Source: Siphonodentalium dalli
Lineage: Eukaryota; Mollusca; Scaphopoda; Gadilida; Siphonodentaliidae
Assembly (NCBI GenBank): GCA_032622095.1
Contig: CP136061.1
Coordinates: forward strand, 189,104,369 to 189,168,368
Direction of reading: 5' to 3'
DNA: 64,000 bases
Below the pieces are notes generated by a model, which saw only the letters and a list, made by a program, of their open reading frames with translations, was not told the DNA's origin and searched no databases. The translations under genes were made by a program, and so were the position numbers. Shown here one piece after another: positions 13,501 through 28,500 of this stretch (its first letter is position 1; each line of letters starts with the position of its first letter).

Positions 13501-16500
13501 GTCCATCGATTTAGACATCCATGACCTGTCAATAGGAGATGTCGGACACTGACAAGACATTTATGTGGCTAGCCACCCAATCACGGACCTGTCAGTTTCT
13601 CCTATTCCACTGTCCCAGTTGCTGTGTGCAAGTTTTAATCAGCTTCTTCTGCTATAATTCCAACATGTTATGAATCCATAATCTGGAGTTTTATCACTAT
13701 CTACTACTTGATAGCCACTTAAAATTTATGGCTACTTGAGAAGCCACATAAAAACTAAAGCCACATTACCATTTCTAGCCACATAGGTCGAAGCCACATA
13801 TCTACCCATTTGTTGGTACGTCCGTACGTCCGTCCGATGTCTGTTCATGTCATAACTTGAACAATAGTGCTCGGATCTCAATGAAATTAGGTATGGATGT
13901 TCACTACTATGAGGACATTAAATAGAGGGTTCCATCGTTTTGTTCGGATTTTTCATTCTAGAGTTATTCATCTTTGTTTATCTGGAAATGTTGAATTTTT
14001 GGTCCATCTGGTGTCTGTTCATGTCGTAACTTCAACAGTTGTGCTGGGATCTCAATGAAATTTGGTATGGATGTTCACTACTATGAGGACATTAAAAAGA
14101 GGATTCCATCGTTTTGTTTCTGATTTTCCATTCTAGAGTTGTACATCTTTGTTTATCTGGAAATGTTGGCTTTTTGGTCCGTCTGGTGTCTGTTCATGTC
14201 GTAACTTCAACAGTTGTGCTGGGATCTCAATGAAATTTGGTATGGATGTTCACCACTGTGAGGACATTCAATAGAGGGTTCCATTGTTCTGTTTGGCTTT
14301 TCCATTCTAGAGTTATTCAAGTTTGTTTATCTGGACATGTTGGCTGTTTGGTCCATCCGATGTCTGTTCAGGTCAAAACTTGGAACAGTAATGCTCGGAT
14401 CTCAAAGAAATTTTGTATGGATGTTCACCACTATGAGGACATTTAATGGCACATTCAACTGTTTTGTTTTGTTTTTTGTGCTATAGTTATTCATCTTCGT
14501 TTATATGAAAATGCTGATTTTTGGGTCCATCTGTTATAGATATACCCACACTAGGGGGTATGTACCGGACGACAGTCCATCTCTTGTTAAATTTAGTATG
14601 GAGCTTCCCATCATGTCTGTTTTTTTTTATTTGCGTAAACTTTGTGCCAATGCATTCTCTTATGTATGTGAGTCGATCATAGGTCGCCTCGCATATATAA
14701 AAGAATGCATTGGCCCAACAAATTTTATATTGTTATACCCACACTTTCGAAGAAAATGGGTGGTATACTGGATTGACTGCGTCTGTCCGTCCGTCTGTCA
14801 CACTTTCTCCCTCTGTGTGTCCGTCCGTCCGACCTCATAACTCGAACAACTATGAACCGATTTCAATAATTTTTTGTATGCAAACTCCTTAGGACCGCCT
14901 CTATGCATGATGCTAATTGTGGTGCTGTCCAACTTTCTTTTTTTAAGTTACACCTTACTGTTCGACTTATTTTGACTTTATTCGAGAATTGTTTTGCAAA
15001 TTTAGAGGCATGTTTAGAAGCTATTCAATTTGAACAATTTCGATGAAATTCATGTCTGCCAACAGCCATCTTTGATTTTACTCTTTCATGATGAATCCCA
15101 AACATCTAGTGTTACTTTGACATTTAAACTTAGGCATTCCTAATCGCACTAATGACTGTAACATGTGAAATTATCCCCCTCCAAGTTGAGCTACAGTGTC
15201 ATTGATACTTTCATTAAACTGCTGATAAAAAATATATGGATTAAAATGCTCCCATTCTCTCCAAATTATGAAATATAATGCTGCCATTCTCTCACAATTA
15301 TGTTTGGGGAATATTCATTAGTTATTAAGGATATGATGTGAATATAAATACTCCATATTTCAACCATTGTTTTATAATTATACCCCCATATAAAATGGGG
15401 GGTATACTGGATTGACTGCGTCTGTCTGTCAGTCCGTCACACTTTCTCCCTCCGTGTGTCCGTCCGTCCGACCTTATAACTCGGAACAACTATGAACCGA
15501 TTTCAATAATTTTTTGTATGCAATCTCCTTAGGACCGCATGATGCTAATTGCAGTGCGGTCCGACTTTCTTTTTTTAAGTTACGCCTTAATTTTCAACTT
15601 ATTTTGACTTAGAAAATTCTGTCCGACTTAATAACTTTAACAAATATCAACCGATTTTCAATAATTTTTGGTATACATGCTTCTCACAACACCCTCTCTA
15701 CATGATGCGGCTCAGGGTTGGCTCGGCCTGTTTTTGCTAACATTACACTTGATTTTCGACTTATTTTGACTTAGAAAATTTTGGGATTTTTTGTGTGTAG
15801 ATGCAATCATTCGAACAAATATGAACCAATTTGAATATTTTTTTCTGTACAAGCTTCTTGCGACACCATATCGATATTATTAATCAAAATTTTTCTTTAA
15901 AGTTAAAAATCTTTTTTGTTGGGTTTACGGATAATGCGTGTTGAATTTGCCACGGTGGGGATATGCTAGCACGCGAGTGCACACCTCTTGTTTATAATTG
16001 TTCAAGAATGTAAAAAAAAATGATAAAAATTGTTCAGGAATGTAAGAAATAATGACAAAATATAATGATGAAAAATGACAATGGCATTGTTTCCTTTTTC
16101 CGTTCGTGACTTATCCCTCTTTGTCTATTTTAAATTTGGATATTGTCCTGCCCATGTTTCCATATGTCACCGTGGTGTTATGCCAGCACCCGAAGTTCAA
16201 CTTCTTGTTTTAACATATATTTGCATTGGGTATCTTCAGCTTGGCTATGTAGCCTCACCTGATCGAAAGCAATGCTAAATTGATGTAGCTATATCGTTAG
16301 ATGGGAAAATTTGTTCTTTCCATCTTGGTCTCAAAGTTACAACAATTTTCTAAAACTCATTTATTGGGACCTTTCATGTAGACAGTCTGACAAATAGTGC
16401 TGAATCTGGTTGGCCTTTTTGTTACCCACATGGAAGTACAGGTCAAGTTCAAATTTGGGTTCTGGCCACCCATTTTTGTCGGAGTTATGATCCTTGCCAA

Positions 16501-19500
16501 CAAAAAATTGCTGATTATTTTGGTTTCCGGGTGATAACTTTAGTTTTAGTTGTCTTGATAGTTTTCAATTTTTGTATGTGCATTTGCCACAAGACAATAC
16601 AGGTAAAGTTCATATTTTTATTCGCTCTGCTCATTTTTGTTTGCCATGTTACGGGGTCCTTGTCTATGTGTTGATTAATTTGGTTTCCGAGTGATGACTT
16701 CAATTTTAGTTATGATTGTTTTCAAACTTGGTATATGGATAATAGACGGGCGGCTTTTTATTAGTATAACATTTGGTATCTTCAGATAGTCTTTTATGAT
16801 TGAAAACAATGATATATATATATTAATGTAGCTATATTTGGTATATTTCCATCTTGGTCTCAATGCTACAACATAAATATAGATATTTTTTATTTTGACA
16901 CATGCTCTGGCAGTATAGCATTTGGTATCTTCAGTTAGTCTCCATAGTCTTTTATGATCGAAAACAATGCTATATTAATTTAGCTATATCGTTAGATGGG
17001 GAACTATTTCCATCTTGGTCTCAACGCTACAACATAAATATAGATATTTTTTATTTTTATTTTGACACATGCTCTGGCAGGTAGTGGCCATTTGGTATTT
17101 ACTTAGTTGGTGTGCCAATACCAATAATGTATTCAGTTATCTCAATTTAGTATTTATCATTGTCTCAAATCGAGGAATGAACCATTTACTTCGCTTTGAC
17201 TTAATTAGTATAGCATTTGGTATCTTCAGTTAGTCTCCATAGTCTTTTATGATCGAAAACAATGCTATATAAATGTAGCTATATCGTTAGATGGGGAACT
17301 ATTTCCATCTTGGTCTCAACCCTACAACATAAATATAGATATTTTTAATTTTTTTATTTTTGTTTTGACACATGCTCTGGCAGGTACTGGCCATTTCGTA
17401 TTTACTTTAATAGTAGGTGTGCCAATACCAATAATGTATTCAGTTATCTCAATTTATTATTTATCATTGTCTCAAATCGAGGAATGAACCATTTACTTCG
17501 CTTTGACTTAATTTGTATAGCATTTGGTATCTTCAGTTAGTCTCCATAGTCTTTTGTGATCGAAAACAATGCTATATTAATGTAGCTATATCGTTAGATG
17601 GGGAACTATTTCCATCTTGGTCTCAACGCTACAACATAAATATAGATATTTTTTATTTTTTATTTTTATTTTGACACATGCTCTGGCAGTATAGCATTTG
17701 GTATCTTCAGTTAGTCTCCATAGTCTTTTGTGATCGAAAACAATGCTATATTAATGTAGCTATATCGTTAGATGGGGAACTATTTCCATCTTGGTCTCAA
17801 CGCTACAACATAAATATAGATATTTTTTATTTTGTTATTTTTATTTTGACACATGCTCTGGCAGTATAGCATTTGGTATCCTCAGTTAGTCTCCATAGTC
17901 TTTTGTGATCGAAAACAATGCTATATTAATGTAGCTATATCGTTAGATGGGGAACTATTTCCATCTTGGTTTCAATGCTACAATATAAATATAGATTTTT
18001 TTAATTTCTATTTTGACACATGCTCTGGCAGGTACTGGCCATTTGGTATTTACTTTAATAGTAGGTGTGCCAATACCAATAATGTATTCAGTTATCTCAA
18101 TTTATTATTTATCATTGTCTCAAATCGAGGAATGAACCATTTACTTCGCTTTGACTTAATTAGTATAGCATTTGGTATCTTCAGTTAGTCTCCATAGTCT
18201 TTTGTGATCAAAAACAATGCTATGTATCGTCAGATGGGGAACTATTTCCATCTTGGTCTCAACACTGCTACATTATTTAAATATTTTTTTTAATTTTTGA
18301 CACATGCTGTAGCAGGTACTAGTATTTATCATTGTCTCAAATCGAGGAATGAACAATTTACTTCGCTTTGACTTAATTAGTATAGCATTTGGTATCTTCA
18401 GTTAGTCTCCATAGTCTTTTATGATCGAAAACAATGCTATATAAATGTAGCTATATCGTTAGATGGGGAACTATTTCCATCTTGGTCTCAACCCTACAAC
18501 ATAAATATAGATATTTTTAATTTTTTAATTTTTGTTTTGACACGTATGCTCTGGCAGGTACTGGCCATTTCGTATTTACTTTAATAGTAGGTGTGCCAAT
18601 ACCAATAATGAATTCAGTTATCTCAATTTATTATTTATCATTGTCTCAAATCGAGGTATGAACCATTTACTTCGCTTTAACTTAATTAGTATTGCATTTG
18701 GTATCTTCAGTTAGTCTCCATAGTCTTTTGTGATCGAAAACAATGCTATATTAATGTAGCTATATCGTTAGATGGGGAACTATTTCCATCTTGGTCTCAA
18801 CGCTACAACATAAATATAGATATTTTTTATTTTTTTATTTTTATTTTGACACATGCTCTGGCAGTATAGCATTTGGTATCTTCAGTTAGTCTTCATAGTC
18901 TTTTGTGATCGAAAACAATGCTATATTAATGTAGCTATATCGTTAGATGGGGAACTATTTCCATCTTGGTCTCAACGCTACAACATAAATATAGATTTTT
19001 TTTATTTTTTTATTTTTATTTTGACACATGCTCTGGCAGTATAGCATTTGGTATCTTCAGTTAGTCTCCATAGTCTTTTGTGATCGAAAACAATGCTATA
19101 TTAATGTAGCTATATCGTTAGATGGGGAACTATTTCCATCTTGGTCTCAACGCTACAACATAAATATAGATATTTTTTATTTTTTTATTTTTATTTTGAC
19201 ACATGCTCTGGCAGTATAGCATTTGGTATCTTCAGTTAGTCTCCATAGTCTTTTGTGATCGAAAACAATGCTATATTAATGTAGCTATATCGTTAGATGG
19301 GGAACTATTTCCATCTTGGTTTCAATGCTACAATATAAATATAGATTTTTTTAATTTCTATTTTGACACATGCTCTGGCAGGTAGTGGCCATTTGGTATT
19401 TACTTTAATAGTAGGTGTGCCAATACCAATAATGTATTCAGTTATCTCAATTTATTATTTATCATTGTCTCAAATCGAGGAATGAACCATTTACTTCGCT

Positions 19501-22500
19501 TTGACTTAATTAGTATAGCATTTGGTATCTTCAGTTAGTCTGCATAGTCTTTTGTGATCAAAAACAATGCTATGTATCGTCAGATGGGGAACTATTTCCA
19601 TCTTGGTCTCAACACTGCTACATTATTTAAATATTTTTTTTTAATTTTTGACACATGCTGTAGCAGGTACTAGTATTTATCATTGTCTCAAATCGAGGAA
19701 TGAACAATTTACTTCGCTTTGACTTAATTAGTATAGCATTTGGTATCTTCAGTTAGTCTCCATAGTCTTTTATGATCGAAAACAATGCTATATAAATGTA
19801 GCTATATCGTTAGATGGGGAACTATTTCCATCTTGGTCTCAACCCTACAACATAAATATAGATATTTTTAATTTTTTAATTTTTGTTTTGACACATGCTC
19901 TGGCAGGTACTGGCCATTTCGTATTTACTTTTATTACATGATCCTACCTTTATTCCATTCAATAGACCCATTCTATAAATTGTGATATTAAACGTTTGTT
20001 TAATAACAGGAAATAGTGCCAGGTGACCTTTGACTTCCGGTTTGTCGACCTGTTAACATTCCGTACGCTACGTCTCAAAATATTATGCATGGCTTCCAAT
20101 ATTTTTCCAACAAACTATTACGAATGAAGAGTTTGAAAAGTTATGTCATTAAATATACGCCATTAAATGCGTTAAAAAGTCTGTATTTATCTGGGACTAT
20201 TTCGTTACGCGGGCAAACAACGAATAGTTACGTGAAACGTCATCGCATGCCTTATAGAAGCCGACGTTAATTTCGCGTCACATTTGTCGATTTAAGTTTG
20301 TTTTGTCGATGTTTTGGATCATGTAATAAATAGAATCTACAACTCGTCCCCAGTTTATAACGGAAATTACAAAACTCGTCCAGTAAATTAGGTCTGGACC
20401 TCGCCAAAGGCTCGGTCCAGACCTAATTTACTGGACTCGTTTTGTAAATTCCGCTATAAACTGGGGACTCGTTGTAGATCCTCTATTAATAGTAGGTGTG
20501 CCAATACCAATAATGTATTCAGTTATCTCAATTTATTATTTATCATTGTCTCAAATCGAGGAATGAACCATTTACTTCGCTTTAACTTAATTAGTATAGC
20601 ATTTGGTATCTTCAGTTAGTCTCCATAGTCTTTTGTGATCGAAAACAATGCTATATTAATGTAGCTATATCGTTAGATGGGGAACTATTTCCATCTTGGT
20701 CTCAACGCTACAACATAAATATAGATATTTTTTATTTTTTTATTTTTATTTTGACACATGCTCTGGCAGGTACTGGCCATTTCGTATTTACTTTAATAGT
20801 AGGTGTGCCAATACCAATAATGTATTCAGTTATCTCAATTTATTATTTATCATTGTCTCAAATCGAGGAATGAACCATTTACTTCGCTTTAACTTAATTA
20901 GTATAGCATTTGGTATCTTCAGTTAGTCTCCATAGTCTTTTGTGATCGAAAACAATGCTATATTAATGTAGCTATATCGTTAGATGGGGAACTATTTCCA
21001 TCTTGGTCTCAACGCTACAACATAAATATAGATATTTTTTATTTTTTATTTTTATTTTGACACATGCTCTGGCAGTATAGCATTTGGTATCTTCAGTTAG
21101 TCTCCATAGTCTTTTGTGATCGAAAACAATGCTATATTAATGTAGCTATATCGTTAGATGGGGAACTATTTCCATCTTGGTCTCAACGCTACAACATAAA
21201 TATAGATATTTTTTAATTTTTATTTTGACACATGCTCCGGCAGTATAGCATTTGGTATCTTCAGTTAGTCTCCATAGTCTTTTGTGATCGAAAACAATGC
21301 TATATTAATGAAGCTATATCGTTAGATGGGGAACTATTTCCATCTTGGTTTCAATGCTACAACGTAAATATAGATTTTGTTTATTTCAATTTTGACACAT
21401 GCTCTGGCAGGTAGTGGCCATTTGGTATTACTCAGTAGGTGTGCCAATACCAATAATGTATTCAGTTATCTCAATTTACCATTTATCATTGTCTCAAATC
21501 GAGGAATGAACCATTTACTTTGCTTTGACTTAATTAGTATAGCATTTGGTATCTTCAGTTAGTCTCCATAGTCTTTTGTGATCGAAAACAATGCTATATT
21601 AATGTAGCTATATCGTTAGATGGGGAACTATTTCCATCTTGGTCTCAACGCTACAACATAAATATAGATATTTTTTATTTTTTTATTTTTATTTTGACAC
21701 ATGCTCTGGCAGGTACTGGCCATTTCGTATTTACTTTAATAGTAGGTGTGCCAATACCAATAATGTATTCAGTTATCTCAATTTATTATTTATCATTGTC
21801 TCAAATCGAGGAATGAACCATTTACTTCGCTTTAACTTAATTAGTATAGCATTTGGTATCTTCAGTTAGTCTCCATAGTCTTTTGTGATCGAAAACAATG
21901 CTATATTAATGTAGCTATATCGTTAGATGGGGAACTATTTCCATCTTGGTCTCAACGCTACAACATAAATATAGATATTTTTTATTTTTATTTTGACACA
22001 TGCTCTGGCAGTATAGCATTTGGTATCTTCAGTTAGTCTCCATAGTCTTTTGTGATCGAAAACAATGCTATATTAATGTAGCTATATCGTTAGATGGGGA
22101 ACTATTTCCATCTTGGTCTCAACGCTACAACATAAATATAGATATTTTTTTATTTTTATTTTGACACATGCTCCGGCAGTATAGCATTTGGTATCTTCAG
22201 TTAGTCTCCATAGTCTTTTGTGATCGAAAACAATGCTATATTAATGAAGCTATATCGTTAGATGGGGAACTATTTCCATCTTGGTTTCAATGCTACAACG
22301 TAAATATAGATTTTGTTTATTTCAATTTTGACACATGCTCTGGCAGGTAGTGGCCATTTGGTATTACTCAGTAGGTGTGCCAATACCAATAATGTATTCA
22401 GTTATCTCAATTTACCATTTATCATTGTCTCAAATCGAGGAATGAACCATTTACTTTGCTTTGACTTAATTAGTATAGCATTTGGTATCTTCAGTTAGTC

Positions 22501-25500
22501 TACATAGTCTTTTGTGATCGAAAACAATGCTATATTAATGTAGCTATATCGTTAGATGGGGAACTATTTCCATCTTGGTCTCAACGCTACAACATAAATA
22601 TAGATATTTTTTATTAGTCGAGTTTTTTTTCCAAAACTCGACTTATAGTTTGATGGTGGGCAGGGGGGGCGGCGGACGGGCGGCCTGTTTTGCTTATAAC
22701 TCAACCGTTTATTGACGGATTAAATTTATTTTTGGTGTGTGAGTACATATCCATGCACGTAAGCTGCAGACAAAATCGGGTTCGTCCGCACATTTATTAC
22801 AGAGTTATGGCCCTTTGCCATTTTTCACTGATTTTAGGCTCGTTAGCGCGATAACTTCAACAAACGTTATCCGATTTGATTGAAATTTGGTATATAGGTG
22901 TCTCCCAAGAATATCTCGGTCGAGTTCGAAAACCGGCCAGGTCCAATAAAATTTGATAGAGTTATGGTCCTTAAGTAGTCATTTTGTACGAATTTTGAGC
23001 TCGTTAGCGCGATAACTTCAACATACGTCATCCGATTCAACTAAAATTTGGTATATAAGTGTCTTCCCATAATATCCTGGACGAGTTCGAAAACCAGCCT
23101 GGCCCGATAATATTTTATAGAGTTATGGCTCTTAATTAGTCATTTTTCGTGAATTTTTAGCTCGTTGGCGCTATAACTGACTTCAACAAACGTCCTCCGA
23201 TTTGTTTAAAATTTGGAATAGACATACTTGCCAAGAATATTTCGGACGAGTTCGAAAACCAGCCTGGCCCGATAAAATTTGATGGCGTTATGGCCCTTAA
23301 TTAGTCATTTTTCGATTTTACCTATTAATTATTCTACCGATACTGATGCACACCATTTGGCGGTAGCCACCGGTGGTAAGCCACCGAAAACGAGACACAG
23401 CATCTCTGATGCCACCTCTTGTTTTTTTATTTTTATTTTGACACATGCTCTGGCAGTATAGCATTTGGTATCTTCAGTTAGTCTCCATAGTCTTTTGTGA
23501 TCGAAAACAATGCTATATTAATGTAGCTATATCGTTAGACGGGGAACTATTTCCATCTTGGTCTCAACGCTACCACATTATTTAAAACAAAATTATTTTG
23601 ACACATGCTGTAGCAGGTACTAGTATTTATCATTGTTTAAAATCGAGGAATGAACCATTGACTTTGCTTTGACTTTAGTATAGCATTTGGTATCTTCAGT
23701 TAGTCGCCATAATCTTTTATGATCGAAAACAATGCTATATTAATGTGGCTATATCGTCAGATAGGGAACTATTTCCATCTTGGTTTCAATGCTACAACAT
23801 AAATATAGATTTTTTTTTTTATCTTTTTCTCGTTATTTTGACACATGATGTAGCAGGTTCTGGCCATTTGATATTCCTCAGTAGGTGTGCCAATACCAAT
23901 AATGTATTCAGTTATCTCAATTTAGTATTTATCATTGTCTCAAATCAAGGAATAAACCATTTACTTTGCTTTGAATGTACAATGACTCTTCCTCATATCT
24001 CTTATATATGGTTATCTTTGCACACTAGTCACTTCTATTGATTTTGGTATTGACTGATTAATTGACATTTGAAAAATATATTAACCCTTCAGTCACATAA
24101 TTCAATGTGAAATTAAAATAATGGCTGATAGCCAATTTGATTTATCTATGCAATAGGTAACAGGCAGATAAATCTACATGATTATTGTAAGTGATACCTT
24201 GTTTTTAAAATCAAGATGATAGATGTTAATATTCCAGGAACCTTATTTTCCCATTTGTTCATATTGTCATGGTTGATTGAATTTTAGGGGCCACAGAGCG
24301 CTTAAAATATTAACATTGAAGGCTATGGATTTTAGTGTCCAGGCCACTTTTAAAACATTGTAATGTGTGAAACCATTTGATTGAGGGCTACTTACTTTCT
24401 TTTATATGAACTATGGTAATCTGTTTCGATTTAGGGGTCATAGGGGCCAGCAACCTCCTCATATTATGCCTGTATAACATTTATATAGATAACACTTTTG
24501 TATTGTATAAACTACATATATTTTTGAAAACCATACACCCTGTTATGAAACACTTAATCTTGAATGTACCTAAGAATTAATTTTTACACAGGTCAGATCT
24601 GATCATATCTGTCTGACATGTTTGATAAACAAATAACAACTTGGAGAATGGGGGGGGGATATGGATTCCTGTGATCATATCTTTGACAAAGTATCAGTTA
24701 TAGCTAATCTCCATCACCAAGGTATGGGTTAAACATCTGCCGATCGTGATTGGCCTCTCGTTATTTTGACACATGCTGTAGCAGGTACTGGCCATTTGAT
24801 ATTCCTAAGTAGGTGTGCCAATACCAATAATACATTCAGTTATCTCAATTTAGTATCTATCGTGGTCTAAAATCAAGGAATGAACCGTTTACTTCGCTTT
24901 GACTTAAAAAGTATAGCATTTGGTTGGGATGCATTTATATTTAAATTTCAAGAACTATGAAATTCATCGACCAAACATATATAGAGCCATGCTCAACTGT
25001 TATTGACTAGCCAAAATTGCGATTTGAGTATATTTGAGAAAAATTAATGTGTTCTATGATTCAATGTAAATTACTAAAATCCATGTTGACATTGTGTAAC
25101 AAAACTTGTCAACATAGACTATTATTCTCGCATGGACAAATAAGATAATGCACTTATTTCCGAAAACACATGAACGCTGCCGGCATCGCTTTGAAGATCT
25201 GCTGATTAGAAAAATTTAACCAGAACAACTAAACAATATCAAATTTATGCAAAAATATAACTAACAAAACATGTTTTTAGCGCTATATCAACAAATTCGC
25301 TTATGAATAGTTTACATATGTATGTTTTGAGACCCTCATCTCGAATTACATACACACAATTTTTCAAATGATCCATGTCTGTTTAACTACTATAGCATTT
25401 GGTATCTTCAGTTAGTCTCTATAGTGTTTTCCGATCGAAAACAATGCTATATAAATGTAGCTATATCATTAGATGAGGAACTATCTCCATCTTGGTCTCG

Positions 25501-28500
25501 ACGTTACCACATAATTTCTTTTGTGTTTTTTGGTAGAGTTGTATAACACTCGACCAGTGGTTTGATGAAAGACTGTGGGTTTCCGTTTGTCTTGTCCATG
25601 TCTCGACATATAAGCACGATAACTTTTACCTCATTTCAGTATTTATTGTCTTCAATTGTCGCAAATGTTCTGTCGCCTGCCATTCAACTCCCAGTTAGGT
25701 CTTTTTTAGGTTTATGTAAGTGTCTATATTGGGCGTAAGAATTAAATTTCTTTGAAGATAAGCTAACTTTATTCTTGAGCAAACAAAGCCAGCCCACGTC
25801 TCTCCTAGAATGCAACTTTATCTTTCTTCATTCCTTCAATTTCCAGTACCATTTCCCCCCCCCCCCCCCAAATATTTTATAGAAATTAATGCTGTCATAT
25901 ATCTGAAATGTTCTTGAGAATTTATCTAATACTAATGCAATGGGTACCTTTAGTTAGGCTCCATGGGCTCTTTCACGTTAAAGGTTGACAAAATGAATTT
26001 TTCAGATAGGAGGGAAAATGATGCATTTGTCATTGTGTTTTGAGTGTCTTAATAATATTTCTATAGTACTGACGCACAGCCCAACCTGCAGACAAAATTT
26101 CACTACTACATTTGAAAAAATAACAAAATTATAGGGCGATAGGTACCAATTTTGGCATATTTTGAGTGGCCAATCATTGCTGTGATGATTTTGTTTTCCT
26201 TATATTTATTTTAATTTATGGGTTTGCCAAAAATGTCCTCATTTAATCTTTAGCTTATGTCTGGTTGATCTTGTGGTGAAAAATTTGAGTAATTTCGTGC
26301 ATTCAGTTTGATGATACTTGAATTTGAAGTTTATTGAGATATTCCGTTGAATGATTTATAGCATGTGAATCTAAAATAAAGCTTTTCATAAACACAATTT
26401 ACAATAACCATGGATCAGGAATATAGTTCAGTTGGACATTTCATGGTATAGAAGATTAATGGTAAAATTAGTTTTCTGTGTATTAGTCTATTTAAATTAT
26501 ATTAAATTCTCCAAAAATGTGCACAGAAATTCCGTTAAAATCTGTCCTCTCCGAGAATCTTTGTCAACTGCTAATATTAATGAAATGAGAAAATCATTTT
26601 GTATTGTGGGTAAACTGTCACTAGTATTGAGGGTGTATAAACTTTAATTGGTGGGCTGAACCATCCCGATTTGGTACAGCAGCTCATTAAATGTTAAAAA
26701 AAATGTCCTCTCCGAGAATTTAAGCATAGAACCCAGAGATTTCTGGAAGACATTGGTTTATATTCAACTATAATATTCTGTTAATGAGAAAGGTGTGTAG
26801 TAATAATAAACTATATTAAAATACAGTTTATGCAACATGCCGTGTCCAATTTGAGCTACTAATGTGTTATTTCATTTATTTCCATTGAGGCAATTCATGT
26901 CTACTCAACTGAAATTGTCTGAGTAAATTGTCAATCTGAAGAATTTCTTGATAATTGATAATCATGTCAGTGATTACAAGTGGTTTGATGGAAGTGTTGT
27001 TTGTAAAACATGTGTTTCTCAATAGTTAAATATAATTGTCTTGAATTATCGGAGAGGACACATTTTTTAACAGATTGCAGAGTATCGGCACTTACTTGCA
27101 ATATTAAAGGAATACTCCATGTGTGTGTACACATAATAACATTGGAATACCATAGGACACGTAACCTGAGATAAATGAACACAGTTCATACCCTGGTCGT
27201 CTGTATAGCTCTCAATAAAATAGTTTAGACCATACAAAAGTATTATCCATATATTTGTACAGCCATAACACGATGAGGATTCTGCCCCTATGACCCCTCG
27301 ATACACTCAATACAGATTACCACAGTTCATATAAAAATAGTAAGTAACCCCCAATAGAATGTTTTACAAGTAGCTTGAACGCTAAAATCAATAATAATCA
27401 ATGTTAATCTTCTAAGCGCTCCGTGGTCTCTAAATTTCAATCAACCATATATGTGACAGGATGAACAAATTGGAAATTATGGTTCATCGCAATAATCCAC
27501 ACCAAGTATTAACAATGTTTATCTGCCTGGACTGGAGAAAAACTTTTTTGAAGTTCTTATTTTATTTAGAGTTATCTGTCCCTTTTAATGCCTCCTGAAT
27601 AGGACCCCATTGAAGCCCCTGACATGGTAGATGCTCTATAGTACTCAATAGATTTGTTTCATACATAGAAAAGCATTGATTTGTGTTCTTGAAATGAAAT
27701 CCATGACAACCCCATAGCCATCAATGTTAATCTTATCACCAATCATTGTCCCCTAAAATCCACTCAACCCTATGAAAAAATTATAAGCTATGTCTCCATA
27801 CCAAGTATTATTGAAATCGGCCCAGTGAGACTGCAAATAATTTTGAAATTTAAATAGTCCACTACTATATTAAATGTGGGTTCGCTCTGTCTGCTCATAT
27901 TCTGAAAACATCCATACAAATGGACAATGGACTATTCCAATTTCTACTTTTAGAATGAAATGGGAGAGTCCATTCATTTGTGAATGCCAATTAGTTACAG
28001 ATTGTAATAGGGCTAACATATGACAGCTAAAACTAACTCTATTTCAATAATTCGCCTTGTCTGCATGTGTCTCTTGTCTCTTTATATACAGTAAAGCCTG
28101 TATTAATCAGTAATCCTCACATCTGAATAATTGTAAGTCGAAAAAGGGCCATAACTCCAGTAAAACAATTGAATCAAACCCATATTCAAACTTGATCTGT
28201 ATTTTGGGCTGCGAAATCACAAACCAAAATACCAGATTTGGTTCCAATCAGATAAAAACATGTTTGAGTCATTGCAGCATGCGTGAATTCTAAGTCGAAA
28301 AAGGCCCATACCTCTATTTAACAATCGGATCAAACCCATTTTCAAACTCATCCGGCATTTTGGGATGAGAAACTTAGAGAAACTCGTACAAAATTTGGTT
28401 CCGATTGGATAGAAAATGTTTGAGTTATCGCACCGTGCGTAAAATGTCTACGTACGGATAGAGACAGACGGACGGACGATGGGTGGTCAATCTGAACGTC

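Larger units (their letters stand above)
16200..23970 (+). repeat. Satellite-like tandem array, monomers of about 175 and 305 bp
   Basis: About 25 copies of TATAGCATTTGGTATCTTCA occur at spacings near 175 bp (short monomer) or 300-305 bp (long monomer). The long monomer carries the extra block GGTGTGCCAATACCAATAAT...CAAATCGAGGAATGAACCAT. Short monomers end TTTTGACACATGCTCTGGCA. Blocks repeat at higher order, with offsets of about 940 bp (20696 to 21639) and 1350 bp (17853 to 19203). Two unrelated insertions interrupt it. Degenerate outlying units continue to about 25520. Confidence 0.92.

Noticed and set aside
17678-22350. Repeated 60-63-codon open frames starting MLWQYSIWYLQ in the satellite
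   Set aside because: They recur only because the monomer recurs. The unit length is not a multiple of three, frames do not join, and the text resembles no protein family.
16200-23970. CRISPR-like array
   Set aside because: Repeats are 175-305 bp and adjacent, without short unique spacers, in an intron-bearing animal gene.
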